DNA of 64,000 nucleotides from Pseudomonadota bacterium (GCA_023389055.1 JAEWFA010000053.1:62001-126000), one strand, 5' to 3'. Counted from the first letter of the stretch, positions 25,898-36,205 are shown. The notes: a model not told the origin generated them from the letters alone. Numbers and translations are program-made.

Positions 25898-27128
25898 CGC
25901 GCTCGCCGCGCTGATCGCCAACGCCGCACCCGTCGCCGAAACCGAGACGCTCGAGACGCTCGACTGCGACGCCCGCGTCCTCGCCGCCGACGTGCGGTCG
26001 TCGCTGAACGTGCCGCCGCACGACAACACGCAGATGGACGGCTACGCGGTGCGCCGCGCCGATCTCGTCGCGGCGAGCGAGCAGGCGCCGGTTCGGCTGC
26101 CCGTCGCGCAGCGCATTCCCGCCGGCCACGTCGGTCGACCGCTCGCAGCCGGCGAGGCCGCGCGCATCTTCACCGGCGGGCTGATCCCCGACGGCGCCGA
26201 CGCGATCGTCATGCAGGAGCACGCGAGCGTCGAAGGCGAGCGGGTCGTCTTCACGCGCTGCCCCGAGCCGGGCCAGTGGATCCGCCGCGTCGGCGAGGAC
26301 ATCCGCGCGGGCGGCGTGATCCTGCCCGCCGGCACGCGGCTGTCGCCGCAGGCCACGGGGCTCGCTGCGTCCGTGGGGCTCGCGAAGCTCGACGTGAGAC
26401 GTCGCGTTCGTGTCGCCTGCTTCTTCACGGGCGACGAACTTGCGATGCCCGGCGAGCCGCTGCGCGCCGGAGCGATCTACAACAGCAACCGCTTCGTGCT
26501 CGTGTCGCTGCTGCGACGCCTCGGTTGCATCGTGCAGGACCTCGGCAACATTCCCGATTCGCTGCAGGCCACGCGCGAAGCACTGCGCCGCGCTGCGGGC
26601 GCGAACGACCTCATCGTCACTTCGGGCGGCGTGTCGGTGGGCGAGGAGGATCACGTGAAGCCCGCGGTCGAGGCCGAGGGCGAACTGCGCATGTGGCAGA
26701 TCGCGATGAAGCCCGGCAAGCCGCTCGCGTACGGACGTGTGCGACGCGGACAGGGCTCGGGCAGCGCGCAGGGCGCAGGCGCCGACTTCGCGCACTTCAT
26801 CGGCCTGCCCGGCAACCCGGTGTCGAGCTTCGTCACCTTCGTGCTGATGGTGCGCCCTTTCGTGCTGCGCCTGCAGGGCGCGGTCGACGTCGCGCCGCGC
26901 GCGCTGCCGATGCGCGCCGATTTCGACTGGCCCAGGCCCGACCGGCGTCGCGAATTCCTGCGCGTTAGAATCAGCGAGCGAGGCGGGCTCGAGCGCTTTG
27001 CGAACCAGAGCTCCGCCGTCCTGACATCGACCGTCTGGGGCGACGGCCTGGTGGACAATCCTCCGCAGCAGCCGATCGCTTCCGGCGATGTCGTTCGTTA
27101 CCTGCCGTTCGCGGCACTGTTGAACTGA
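25869..27128 (+). CDS. moeA: molybdopterin molybdenumtransferase MoeA
   Basis: A 419-residue MoeA: N-terminal domain with PPHDNTQMDGYAVRRADL, a central domain with ARIFTGGLIPDGADAIVMQE, the MoCF_biosynth domain with FFTGDEL, YNSNRFVLVSLLRRLGC and the TSGGVSVGEEDHVKPAVE loop, and a C-terminal domain. It inserts molybdate into adenylylated molybdopterin. It overlaps mobB and is followed by moaD at 1 bp spacing, so the three are co-translated. Confidence 0.96.
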   Translation: MKPALQPFDDALAALIANAAPVAETETLETLDCDARVLAADVRSSLNVPPHDNTQMDGYAVRRADLVAASEQAPVRLPVAQRIPAGHVGRPLAAGEAARIFTGGLIPDGADAIVMQEHASVEGERVVFTRCPEPGQWIRRVGEDIRAGGVILPAGTRLSPQATGLAASVGLAKLDVRRRVRVACFFTGDELAMPGEPLRAGAIYNSNRFVLVSLLRRLGCIVQDLGNIPDSLQATREALRRAAGANDLIVTSGGVSVGEEDHVKPAVEAEGELRMWQIAMKPGKPLAYGRVRRGQGSGSAQGAGADFAHFIGLPGNPVSSFVTFVLMVRPFVLRLQGAVDVAPRALPMRADFDWPRPDRRREFLRVRISERGGLERFANQSSAVLTSTVWGDGLVDNPPQQPIASGDVVRYLPFAALLN

Positions 27129-27129
27129 C

Positions 27130-27387
27130 ATGCCGATCACCATCCTCTATTTCGCCGCGCTGCGCGAAGCCCTGGGCACCGGGCGCGAGACCGTCGAACT
27201 TCCGGAAGGCGTCGCCAACGCGGGGCAGTTGCGCAACTGGCTGCGCGAGCGCGGAGGAAGCTGGGCCGATGCGCTCGGCGAGCAGCGCTCCGTGCGCATC
27301 GCCGTCGACCAGGCGATGGCGCGCGCCGACACGCCGCTGCGCGCAGGCGCCGAAGTCGCCTTCTTCCCGCCGGTAACGGGCGGTTGA
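27130..27387 (+). CDS. moaD: molybdopterin synthase small subunit MoaD
   Basis: An 85-residue ubiquitin-fold protein (MPITILYFAALREALGTGRE) ending in the required Gly-Gly (PPVTGG), whose carboxylate is thiolated and donates sulfur to precursor Z in the MoaD-MoaE complex. Its partner moaE lies 675 bp downstream, separated by a toxin-antitoxin pair. Confidence 0.95.
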   Translation: MPITILYFAALREALGTGRETVELPEGVANAGQLRNWLRERGGSWADALGEQRSVRIAVDQAMARADTPLRAGAEVAFFPPVTGG

Positions 27388-27420
27388 CGTCCGTCCACCA
27401 TGCGCGTACTTTATGCGCAT
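27384..27420 (+). promoter_or_regulatory. ccdAB promoter with overlapping inverted repeat
   Basis: A promoter can be read as TTGACG (27384-27389), 17 bp, TACTTT (27407-27412), starting inside the last codon of moaD. An inverted repeat ATGCGC (27400-27405) / GCGCAT (27415-27420) is centred on the -10 box, a good site for CcdA-CcdB autorepression. Transcription from it would start at about 27418-27420, on the likely ATG at 27419, which suggests a leaderless message. Confidence 0.5.
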
Positions 27421-27685
27421 GAAACATGTCGTCCGTGAACGAAGCGTCGTCTACGACGTCTCGGCACCGAAGCGTCCGACGAACGTCACCGTCAATGCCG
27501 ATCTGCTGCGCCGGGCGCGCGAACTCGACGTCAATCTGTCGCAGACGCTCGAGTCGGCGCTCGTTGCCGAAGTGGTGCGTTGCGCCGGCGAGCGTTGGCT
27601 CGCGCAGAACCGCGCGGCCATCGATGCCTACAACGACGACGTCGAGCGCAACGGCTGCTTCGGCGATTCGTTGCGCGCGTTCTAG
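27419..27685 (+). CDS. ccdA: CcdA-family antitoxin
   Basis: An 88-residue antitoxin (90 if the ATG at 27413 is used). The N-terminal half is a ribbon-helix-helix DNA-binding part (PTNVTVNADLLRRARELDVN), and the C-terminal half has the CcdB-neutralising pattern RWLAQNRAAIDAYNDDVERNG, close to the F-plasmid CcdA tail. Neither start has a visible Shine-Dalgarno. It precedes ccdB by 13 bp and sits inside the molybdenum cofactor gene string. Confidence 0.88.
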   Translation: MKHVVRERSVVYDVSAPKRPTNVTVNADLLRRARELDVNLSQTLESALVAEVVRCAGERWLAQNRAAIDAYNDDVERNGCFGDSLRAF

Positions 27686-27698
27686 CGCCGGGTCCCAC

Positions 27699-28013
27699 GT
27701 GTCCCAGTTCGACGTCTACCGCAATCTCGACCGGTCTTCGCGCGAGCGCTTCCCGTTCCTGCTCGACGTGCAATCCGACCTGCTCGAGTCGCTCGCCACG
27801 CGCGTCGTCGTGCCGCTGGGCGCCTCCGATGCGAAGCGCCCGCCGGTCGTCGGGCTGATGCCCGTCTTCGAGATCGACGGCCGACCCGTCGTGATGCGAA
27901 CGAGCGAAATCACGGGCATCGCGCGCAAGACCGTCGGCGAGCGAGTCGCGTCGCTCGCCGACCAGCGGCACGAAATCGTCGCGGCGCTCGACGTGCTCAT
28001 CAGCGGGGTCTGA
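27699..28013 (+). CDS. ccdB: CcdB-family gyrase-poison toxin
   Basis: A 104-residue toxin from a GTG start: MSQFDVYRNLDRSSRERFPF is the standard CcdB N-terminus, and RPVVMRTSEITGIARKTVGE follows. The C-terminal DVLISGV matches the region that contacts GyrA in CcdB, but the tryptophan of the F-plasmid WGI end is replaced by Ser-Gly-Val. Length and spacing are normal, so the pair looks intact. Confidence 0.9.
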   Translation: MSQFDVYRNLDRSSRERFPFLLDVQSDLLESLATRVVVPLGASDAKRPPVVGLMPVFEIDGRPVVMRTSEITGIARKTVGERVASLADQRHEIVAALDVLISGV

Positions 28014-28062
28014 CGAGATGAACACCGATCGCGTGCAGCGACACTGACGAGGAGGCGCGCAC

Positions 28063-28509
28063 ATGCCTGTCCGCGTCCAGACCCAGGACTTCGACGTCGG
28101 CGCCGAGATCGACGCGCTGCGTGCCGGCAACCTGAAGGTCGGCGCCGTCGCCACCTTCGTCGGCACGGTGCGCGACGTCAACGAAGGCGAGGGCGTCGGC
28201 TCGATGACGCTCGAGCACTATCCGGGCATGACCGAGCGCGCGCTCGAGGACATCTGCGCGCAGGCGCGCAGCCGCTGGAACGTCTTCGACACGCTCGTCA
28301 TCCATCGCTACGGGCCGCTGGACCCGGGCGATCGCATCGTGCTCGTCGCCGTCACGTCGGCACACCGCGGCGAAGCCTTCGACGCCTGCGAGTTCATCAT
28401 CGACTGGCTGAAGACGCAGGCGCCGTTCTGGAAGAAGGAGCGCACGCCGGAAGGCGAGCGCTGGGTCGAGGCACGCGAAGCGGACGACCAGGCGGCGGCG
28501 CGGTGGTGA
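28063..28509 (+). CDS. moaE: molybdopterin synthase large subunit MoaE
   Basis: A 148-residue MoaE with GAVATFVGTVRDVNEGEGVG, MTLEHYPGMTERALEDICA, IHRYGPLDPGDRIVLVAV and the catalytic-loop KTQAPFWKKERTPEGERWVE containing the conserved lysines. With MoaD it makes molybdopterin from precursor Z. An AGGAGG ribosome site is 8 bp upstream. Because ccdAB sits between it and moaD, its transcription may depend partly on read-through of the toxin-antitoxin operon. Confidence 0.96.
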   Translation: MPVRVQTQDFDVGAEIDALRAGNLKVGAVATFVGTVRDVNEGEGVGSMTLEHYPGMTERALEDICAQARSRWNVFDTLVIHRYGPLDPGDRIVLVAVTSAHRGEAFDACEFIIDWLKTQAPFWKKERTPEGERWVEAREADDQAAARW

Positions 28510-28597
28510 GTCTCGCCGCGCTCGCGTCGTTGCGCGATGGCCTTGCGCGCGCGCGCCTCGCGCCGAACGGGGCATCTGCCTCGAAAGCGCGTCGGCG

Positions 28598-28987
28598 TTG
28601 ATCGCGCCGCATTTCAGCGTCGCCGGATTCCTCGCCGTCGGCGTGGGGGCTGCGCTCGGCGCATGGCTGCGCTGGGCGGTCGGGCTGTGGCTGAATCTCG
28701 TGCATCACGCGTTGCCGTTCGGAACGTTGCTCGTCAATGTCGCGGGCGGCCTGCTGGTCGGCATCGCGGTCGCGTGGTTCGCGCGAAACCCGGATCTCGC
28801 CCCCGAGTGGCGCTTGTTCGCGATCACCGGTTTCCTCGGCGCGCTCACCACGTTCTCCACCTTCTCGATCGAGTCGTTCGGACTGATCACGCGCGGCGCT
28901 TTCGGCTGGGCGCTCGCGCACACGGCGTTGCACCTGTTCGGTTCGCTCGCCGCGGCTGCGGTCGGCTATCGGCTTGCCGCCGGATGA
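28598..28987 (+). CDS. crcB: fluoride channel CrcB/Fluc
   Basis: A 129-residue protein with four membrane helices. Signature stretches are GAALGAWLRWAVGLWLN, the LLVNVAGGLLVGI Asn motif and the ITGFLGALTTFSTFSIE phenylalanine track that lines the fluoride pore. It starts from TTG at 28598. I looked for a fluoride riboswitch in the 88-bp gap upstream and did not see its conserved elements. Confidence 0.93.
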   Translation: MIAPHFSVAGFLAVGVGAALGAWLRWAVGLWLNLVHHALPFGTLLVNVAGGLLVGIAVAWFARNPDLAPEWRLFAITGFLGALTTFSTFSIESFGLITRGAFGWALAHTALHLFGSLAAAAVGYRLAAG

Positions 28988-29032
28988 TCGCACCCGGGTC
29001 GCGCCCCGCCGGGTAGCGCCACCCACGTAGCG

Positions 29033-29190
29033 CATGCCCTTCGAAGCGCCCGCCTGGCTGTGGATCGCCTGCACGGTCGCCGGCAACGGCGTGCAGACGG
29101 TGCGACGCGTCCGTAACGCACGACGCGCGTCTGCAGCGTCATGGCGGGGAACACCGCTTCCGGCGCGAGAAGCCGGCAGCCGAACTTCAA
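29033..29190 (+). pseudogene. possible 5' stub of an EamA/DMT-type transporter
   Basis: The 340-bp gap between crcB and the HAD gene holds a short reading frame MPFEAPAWLWIACTVAGNGV QTVRR, recalling the start of EamA/DMT permeases (LWI-x-T-A-x-x-QTVRNA). After QTVR the reading becomes Arg-rich and ends at a stop near 29192, so at most a first-helix stub is left. The rest of the gap up to 29327 shows nothing I recognise. This is a weak call from one short match. Confidence 0.3.
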
Positions 29191-29327
29191 AATGAAGCGT
29201 TCAGCGCCGTGGAATGCATTCCACGCTTCCAAACGCTTCGTTTTATAGCGCGAGTTTTCGATCCTGCGCATTTTTGCCGGCCTCGGTCGTTTCAGCAATT
29301 CCTCTTTCAGCCGATCCTTCACACGGT

Positions 29328-29999
29328 CTATCGCTCGCGTCCCAGCAACCCCTCGATCACCCCGCGTGCCGCCTGCAGGTTCCCCACCACGCTGTGCGCG
29401 AGTCCCGCATACTCCGCCCGCGGCAATTGCATGTCCGGCACCACGATGCAAGCCAGCCCCGCCTCGTGCGCGGCCCGCAGCCCGATGTCCGAATCCTCCA
29501 GCGCGATGCACGTGCGCGGATCGAAGCCGAGCTGCTCGGTCGCCGCCAGATACACGTCGGGCGCCGGCTTCGTCTTCGGCACCTGATCGCCGCAGACGAT
29601 CGTCTCGAAGCGCCCGCGCAGGCCCGCCAGCTCGAGCTTCTCCATCGTCAGTTCGCACATCGTCGACGTGGCTACCGCCTTCGGCACGCCGCGCGCATCG
29701 AGCCAGTCGAGCAACTCCACGATGCCCGACTTCAGCCCCACGCCTTCGCCGCGCAGCCGCTCGAGATAACGCACGCGACCGCGCTTGGACACCTCGTCGA
29801 GCGGAAAGCTCTTGCCGCCCGCGTCGAGCAACGCTTGTCGCGACGCCCGATGGTCGAGCCCGATCATCGCCAGCAGCGTCTCGCGCGAGATCTCCCAGCC
29901 CGACACGCGTGCCGACTCGAGCCAGCATTCGACGGCGATGCGCTCGGTGTCGAGCATCAGCCCGTCCATGTCGAGGACGACTGCGCGAAAGCCGCTCAT
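29328..29999 (-). CDS. HAD family phosphatase (beta-phosphoglucomutase-like)
   Basis: A 223-residue HAD hydrolase with the nucleophile motif VVLDMDGLMLDTE (Asp10, Asp12), motif II Thr/Ser in KAVATSTMCE, the motif III lysine in VPKTKPAPDVYLAA and motif IV ALEDSDIGLRAAHEAG, plus an all-alpha cap between motifs I and II. It would remove phosphate from a small sugar phosphate or similar metabolite. It begins 2 bp after the stop of the flavin oxidoreductase gene, so the two form an operon. Confidence 0.9.
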   Translation of the reverse strand: MSGFRAVVLDMDGLMLDTERIAVECWLESARVSGWEISRETLLAMIGLDHRASRQALLDAGGKSFPLDEVSKRGRVRYLERLRGEGVGLKSGIVELLDWLDARGVPKAVATSTMCELTMEKLELAGLRGRFETIVCGDQVPKTKPAPDVYLAATEQLGFDPRTCIALEDSDIGLRAAHEAGLACIVVPDMQLPRAEYAGLAHSVVGNLQAARGVIEGLLGRER

Positions 30000-30001
30000 C
30001 G

Positions 30002-31144
30002 TCAGCGCTGCCCGTGCGAGCGACCGGCGAACAGTTCCTTGTGCCCGTGCGGCGCGCTGCGCCAGTACTGCCGCGGCGCCTCCACCGTCGCGCCCAGTTC
30101 GGCCGCGGCGTGCCAGGGCCAGCGCGGGTCGTAGAGCGCGGCGCGCGCCAGCGCGATCATGTCGGCCTTGCCCGAAGCAACGATCTCGTCGGCCTGCCGC
30201 GCCTCCGTGATCTCGCCGACGGCGATCACGTGCATGCCGGGCACCTCGCGCCGGATCGCCTCGGCGAAGGGCACCTGGTAGCCGGGTCCGCCGCGCACGC
30301 GCTGTTGGGGCGAGATCCCGCCGCTGGATGCGTCGATCCAGTCGACGCCGAGCGCCAGGCAAGCGCGCGCGAAAAGGATTGCATCGGGAACGTCGAAGCG
30401 TTGCGTGGCCGGCAGGTCGTCGCGCCAGTCGGTGGCCGAGATGCGCACGCCGAGCGGCTTGTGCGCCGGCCACGCCGCGCGCATCGCGGCGATCACTTCG
30501 AGCGGCCAGCGCATCCGGTTCTCGCGCGAGCCGCCGTATTCGTCGTCGCGCAGGTTCGACAAGGGCCACAGGAACTGGTGCAGCAGATAGCCGTGTGCGG
30601 CGTGCACCTCCACCACGTCCAGGCCCAGGCGATCCGCGCGAAGCACCGCATCGACGAAACGCTGTTTCAGTGCGTCGAGCTCGTGGCGTTCGAGCGCGTG
30701 CGGCGCCGCCTCGTCATCCGCGATCGGCACTGCGCTGGGCGCCACGCGCTGCCAGCCGCCCGCGTCGACGTCGATCAGCTTGCCGCCCTCCCAGGGGCGC
30801 GTGCTCGAGGCCTTTCGCCCGGCGTGCCCGAGCTGGATGCCGATCGACGTCGGCGCAACGGCGCGCACCGTCTCGAGCGTGCGGCCGAGCGCCTCCTCGG
30901 TAGCGTCGTCGTACAGGCCCATGTCACCGTAGGTGATGCGTCCGGACGGTTCGACCGCCGTCGCCTCGATCAGCAGCAGCCCTGGTCCGCCCAGCGCGAG
31001 GTGCCCCAGATGGACGACGTGCCACGGCTGTGCGCGGCCCTCCACCGAGGAGTACTGGCACATCGGCGAGACGACGATGCGGTTCGGGAGCGTGAGCGAA
31101 CGAAGCGTGACAGGCGTGAACAGATCGGGCATCGGAACTGCCAT
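30002..31144 (-). CDS. old yellow enzyme, YqjM/NADPH dehydrogenase type
   Basis: A 380-residue FMN-dependent TIM-barrel ene-reductase. The thermophilic-like (YqjM) subclass is indicated by Cys29 and Tyr31 in VSPMCQYSS; the substrate-binding VVEVHAAHGYLLHQFLWPLS and flavin-phosphate region VGEITEARQADEIVASGKAD are present. It reduces activated C=C bonds with NADPH. The ATG at 31144 is taken; Met5 at 31132 is an alternative. It is co-transcribed with the HAD gene. Confidence 0.92.
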   Translation of the reverse strand: MAVPMPDLFTPVTLRSLTLPNRIVVSPMCQYSSVEGRAQPWHVVHLGHLALGGPGLLLIEATAVEPSGRITYGDMGLYDDATEEALGRTLETVRAVAPTSIGIQLGHAGRKASSTRPWEGGKLIDVDAGGWQRVAPSAVPIADDEAAPHALERHELDALKQRFVDAVLRADRLGLDVVEVHAAHGYLLHQFLWPLSNLRDDEYGGSRENRMRWPLEVIAAMRAAWPAHKPLGVRISATDWRDDLPATQRFDVPDAILFARACLALGVDWIDASSGGISPQQRVRGGPGYQVPFAEAIRREVPGMHVIAVGEITEARQADEIVASGKADMIALARAALYDPRWPWHAAAELGATVEAPRQYWRSAPHGHKELFAGRSHGQR

Positions 31145-31211
31145 CAACGAAGACGTCTGCTCATGGTAGCGCCCCGGGCAGCGGGGCGTAGCGCGACGCG
31201 GCGCAGTGGGG

Positions 31212-31814
31212 TCAGGCCCCGACGGCGAGTGCCGGAACCAGCCATGGAACGACGATCGACGACGCGAATGTCGAAAGCGCCATCGCAAGGCCCGCGAAGG
31301 CCCCCGCTTCGGTGCTCACCTGCAGCGCACGAGCGGTCCCTATGCCGTGCGACGTCGTTCCCAGCGCTACGCCACGGATGCAGTCGTCGTGGATCCCGAG
31401 CCAGTCGAGTAGCGGAATGCCGAACACCGCCCCGAAGATTCCCGTAAGCACCGCCAGCGACGCGGTCAGCGATGGCAGGCCTCCGATGCGCTCGGCGACG
31501 CTCATCGCGACCGGAGCGGTGATCGACTTCGGTGCGAGCGAAAGCGCCGTCTGCAGGCTCGCGTCGAACAGCGAGGCCAGCAGGAGCGCGCTAGTCGCGG
31601 CCACGCATCCTCCGACGACGCCCGCCGGAACGAAATACAGCGGCAGATGTCGCAGCAGACCGTCCGCCGAACCCTGCAGCGAATCGAACGCTCGACCGTG
31701 CGCGACGAGCGTGGCAAACAGCAGCACCATTCCCGCGACCGGTCCCGAAACCGGAAGCCCAAGCAGCGACACCAGGCACTCGCCGAGCCATTGATAGCCG
31801 ACGAGGATCGCCAT
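31212..31814 (-). CDS. LrgA-LrgB chimera, internally shortened
   Basis: A protein of about 200 residues from ATG 31814. Residues about 1-70 match CidA/LrgA (LGLPVSGPVAGMVLL, LLRHLPLYFVPAGVV), and the rest matches only the C-terminal half of LrgB (LAPKSITAPVAMSVAERIGG, LGTTSHGIGTARALQVSTEAG). The end of LrgA and roughly the first 95 residues of LrgB are absent, while the frame is continuous. LrgA/LrgB form holin-like or metabolite-export membrane complexes. The reading frame stays open further upstream to 32138, but that part is Arg-rich and overlaps the clpB promoter. It may be non-functional or a minimal fused transporter. Confidence 0.7.
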   Translation of the reverse strand: MAILVGYQWLGECLVSLLGLPVSGPVAGMVLLFATLVAHGRAFDSLQGSADGLLRHLPLYFVPAGVVGGCVAATSALLLASLFDASLQTALSLAPKSITAPVAMSVAERIGGLPSLTASLAVLTGIFGAVFGIPLLDWLGIHDDCIRGVALGTTSHGIGTARALQVSTEAGAFAGLAMALSTFASSIVVPWLVPALAVGA

Positions 31815-32112
31815 GCCGGTGAGGAAATCCCCGGCACCGCGGGTGGCTCTGGACGGCGCCGTGCGCGCGATCGTCCCCGACGCATCGGGTCCGGCGAAGC
31901 GCAAAAGACCGCCGGCTTCAAATCGGGCAAGCAAAGCCTGCGTTCGTCTTCGGAAACTGGTTCGGGCACGGTCCACGGCAACTCTCCGCGCTGCGAGCCG
32001 ACGAATGAGGCTCGTTACCGTGAAGGGTAGATTCGCGAGAGCGTCGACGCGATCCCGCACGTGAGCGGGGACATCGCCCGATCGCGGTATCGTGTTCGGG
32101 CGCGCTCGGGCG

Positions 32113-32138
32113 CTTGAAATCGTCGATCGCCCCCTCAC
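32113..32138 (+). promoter_or_regulatory. sigma-32-type promoter of clpB
   Basis: CTTGAAA at 32113-32119 matches the heat-shock -35 element; a C-rich CCCC box at 32131-32134 stands about 12 bp away in place of the CCCCATnT -10 element. The spacing is at the short end for sigma-32. Location, 55-80 bp before the clpB ATG, fits. Confidence 0.55.
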
Positions 32139-32191
32139 ATGGGCGTCAGTATCGCGGCGCCGCCGCCGTGCCCGTCACTCCGAGGATCCCC

Positions 32192-34807
<2,616 letters not shown>

Positions 34808-34862
34808 GCATGGGAGCCGGGAGCGTTACGCTTCCGGATTCCCTTCCTGAGCGAGGCGTTTC

Positions 34863-35048
34863 ATGCATGAGCGGATTGCAGTCGATCCCAAGATCATGCT
34901 GGGTAAACCCGTAATTCGAGGGACGCGAATCACGGTCGAACTGATCCTGCGCAAGCTCGGCGAAGGAGCCACCGAGCAGGATCTGCTGGATGCGTATCCG
35001 AACCTTACGTCGCAGGATATTCGTGCGACGATGACGTACGCCGCTTAG
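34863..35048 (+). CDS. DUF433 antitoxin-like protein, C-terminally clipped
   Basis: A 61-residue protein of the DUF433 family (RIAVDPKIMLGKPVIRGTRI, YPNLTSQDIRATMTYAA), a winged-helix antitoxin normally paired with a DUF5615 PIN-like toxin. Usual members continue some 12-15 residues past TYAA; here a TAG follows at once, and the next codons in the same frame belong to a different antitoxin family. The toxin partner is missing. Probably a relic that can still be made. Confidence 0.75.
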   Translation: MHERIAVDPKIMLGKPVIRGTRITVELILRKLGEGATEQDLLDAYPNLTSQDIRATMTYAA

Positions 35049-35261
35049 GAACGCCTGCGACGTGGGCCGGTGCACCTCGTCAAGCGCAACAGGACGACGG
35101 CGGTCGTGCTGACCGAGGACGAGTATCAACGCCTTACGGCGGGCCACGCGCCGATCCGTCCCGCCGTGACGGCGGTGCAGTCGCTGCTGGCGCAGCCCGC
35201 GACGGGCATTCGCAGCAAAACGGAAATCCACGAGGCTTTGGCTGAAGAGCGCGCCTGGTGA
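35049..35261 (+). pseudogene. N-terminally truncated Phd/YefM-type antitoxin
   Basis: Reading on from the TAG that ends the DUF433 gene, the same frame gives ERLRRGPVHLVKRNRTTAVV LTEDEYQRL, the second half of a Phd/YefM antitoxin fold (R-GPV-LVKRNR-TAVVLTEDEY). The first 25-30 residues, including the DNA-binding strand, are missing. A GTG at 35070 could start a 63-residue remnant. Its stop overlaps the GTG of the PIN gene (GTGA), the usual antitoxin-toxin coupling, so this was once the antitoxin for that toxin. Confidence 0.65.
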
Positions 35262-35593
35262 TCGTCTTTTTCGACGCCAGGGCGCTGATCTATCTGCTCG
35301 AGGGCCGCGAGCTCTTTGGCGGTCGAGTACGCACCGCGCTGGCGGCGCTCGAGCATGACCACGCCGGCGCAGGAGCCGACGTGAATCGTCTGTCCTGGCT
35401 GGAATGCCGCGTGGGGCGGATGAAGGCCGACGATGCCGCTACGCTGGCCTTGTTCGACGCCTTCTTCGCTCGGCCGGATTTGATCTGGGTGGAGTTGAGC
35501 CGCGACGTGGTCGAACTGAAACGATCTACGGGGGCGAAAGTGCTGCGTCATGCAGCGCGCTTCAGCGTATGGGCGGTGCCGAATCTCCGGTGA
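35258..35593 (+). CDS. PIN domain VapC-like toxin, C-terminus aberrant
   Basis: A 111-residue protein starting MIVFFDARALIYLLEG (PIN strand 1 with Asp6), then RLSWLECRVGRMKADDAATL with the second acidic residue, and FDAFFARPDLIWVELSRDVV. After VELKR the expected ATELRARHGLRTPDALH part with the third and fourth acidic residues is absent; instead the frame runs into a 54-bp repeat and ends FSVWAVPNLR. So it is likely inactive through a frameshift or deletion. Starts from GTG. Confidence 0.6.
   Translation: MIVFFDARALIYLLEGRELFGGRVRTALAALEHDHAGAGADVNRLSWLECRVGRMKADDAATLALFDAFFARPDLIWVELSRDVVELKRSTGAKVLRHAARFSVWAVPNLR
35523..35576. repeat. 54-bp repeat, copy A
   Basis: About 83% identical (9 mismatches by eye) to 37128-37181, in direct orientation. 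Both copies contain the small stem GCTGC-GTCAT-GCAGC and a GCTTCAGC stretch. Copy A spans the 3' ends of the converging PIN and XRE genes. Confidence 0.7.
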
Positions 35594-35954
35594 GAACGCT
35601 CACCGGCACTGCGAGCGCATCGGCAAGCCCGCGCAGCGTCGCTCTCGAGCCCTGGCGCTTGCCGTTTTCGATCTGGCTCAGATAGGCCTTGCTGATGCCA
35701 GCCAGTTGCGCGAGCCGCTCCTGCGACAGGCGCCGATGCTCGCGCCACGCGCGCACCGCGTGCATGTCCTGCTCGAACTCCGCTTTCACGACGCCCAGCG
35801 GAATCCGGAAGCCGTCGTCGGCGGCGACGGCCGTATCGAACGCTGCAACGTCTTCGGCGTCCTCGAGCAGTTCGCGAACGCGCTCCCAGATCTCGATCGG
35901 AACGACCGCGAAGGCGGGCCGTCCGTCCTTCTCGAGAATCTGGACTCTCGTCAT
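35562..35954 (-). CDS. XRE-family antitoxin
   Basis: A 130-residue protein with a small N-terminal domain (TRVQILEKDGRPAFAVVPIE) and a C-terminal Cro/C1 helix-turn-helix at about residues 68-122 (HRRLSQERLAQLAGISKAYL, SQIENGKRQGS). It is translationally coupled to the RelE-type toxin upstream (ATGA overlap at 35951-35954), in toxin-first order as in HigBA. It neutralises the toxin and represses the shared promoter by family analogy. Confidence 0.88.
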   Translation of the reverse strand: MTRVQILEKDGRPAFAVVPIEIWERVRELLEDAEDVAAFDTAVAADDGFRIPLGVVKAEFEQDMHAVRAWREHRRLSQERLAQLAGISKAYLSQIENGKRQGSRATLRGLADALAVPVSVLTGDSAPPIR

Positions 35955-36205
35955 CGGTATGCCTCTCCGCGAATGGCGATCGTCAGCACCACGATGAGTT
36001 GTCGGGTAGCGTCGATCATGTAGATGACCCGCCAGGCGACCACGCGCAACCTCCAGCCGTCCCTTCCCTCCAACTTCCGTACATTGGGGCTATCGAAGGG
36101 GGCGAGAGCAAGCGCCTCGATTTTCGAGAGAATCAGTTCCCGCGTGTTGCGCGGCATCGCGCGCAGCGCCCTTTGAGCGTTCGGCAGGAACTCGATCCGG
36201 AACAC
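35951..36205 (-). CDS. RelE/ParE-superfamily toxin
   Basis: An 84-residue toxin starting from GTG: MFRIEFLPNAQRALRAMPRN and GRDGWRLRVVAWRVIYMIDA follow the RelE pattern, with the basic residues (Arg46-Arg60 region) used for mRNA cleavage by RelE-like enzymes. Upstream at 36219-36236 the TGTTA motif occurs twice 11 bp apart, a possible operator. The pair with the XRE antitoxin looks intact. Confidence 0.88.
   Translation of the reverse strand: MFRIEFLPNAQRALRAMPRNTRELILSKIEALALAPFDSPNVRKLEGRDGWRLRVVAWRVIYMIDATRQLIVVLTIAIRGEAYR

Noticed and set aside
28510..28597. fluoride riboswitch before crcB
   Set aside because: The conserved elements of the crcB riboswitch are not present in the 88-bp gap.
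31815..32138. N-terminal extension of the LrgA-LrgB chimera
   Set aside because: The added residues are Arg-rich without membrane helices, and the stretch overlaps the clpB promoter; the LrgA homology starts at about the ATG at 31814.
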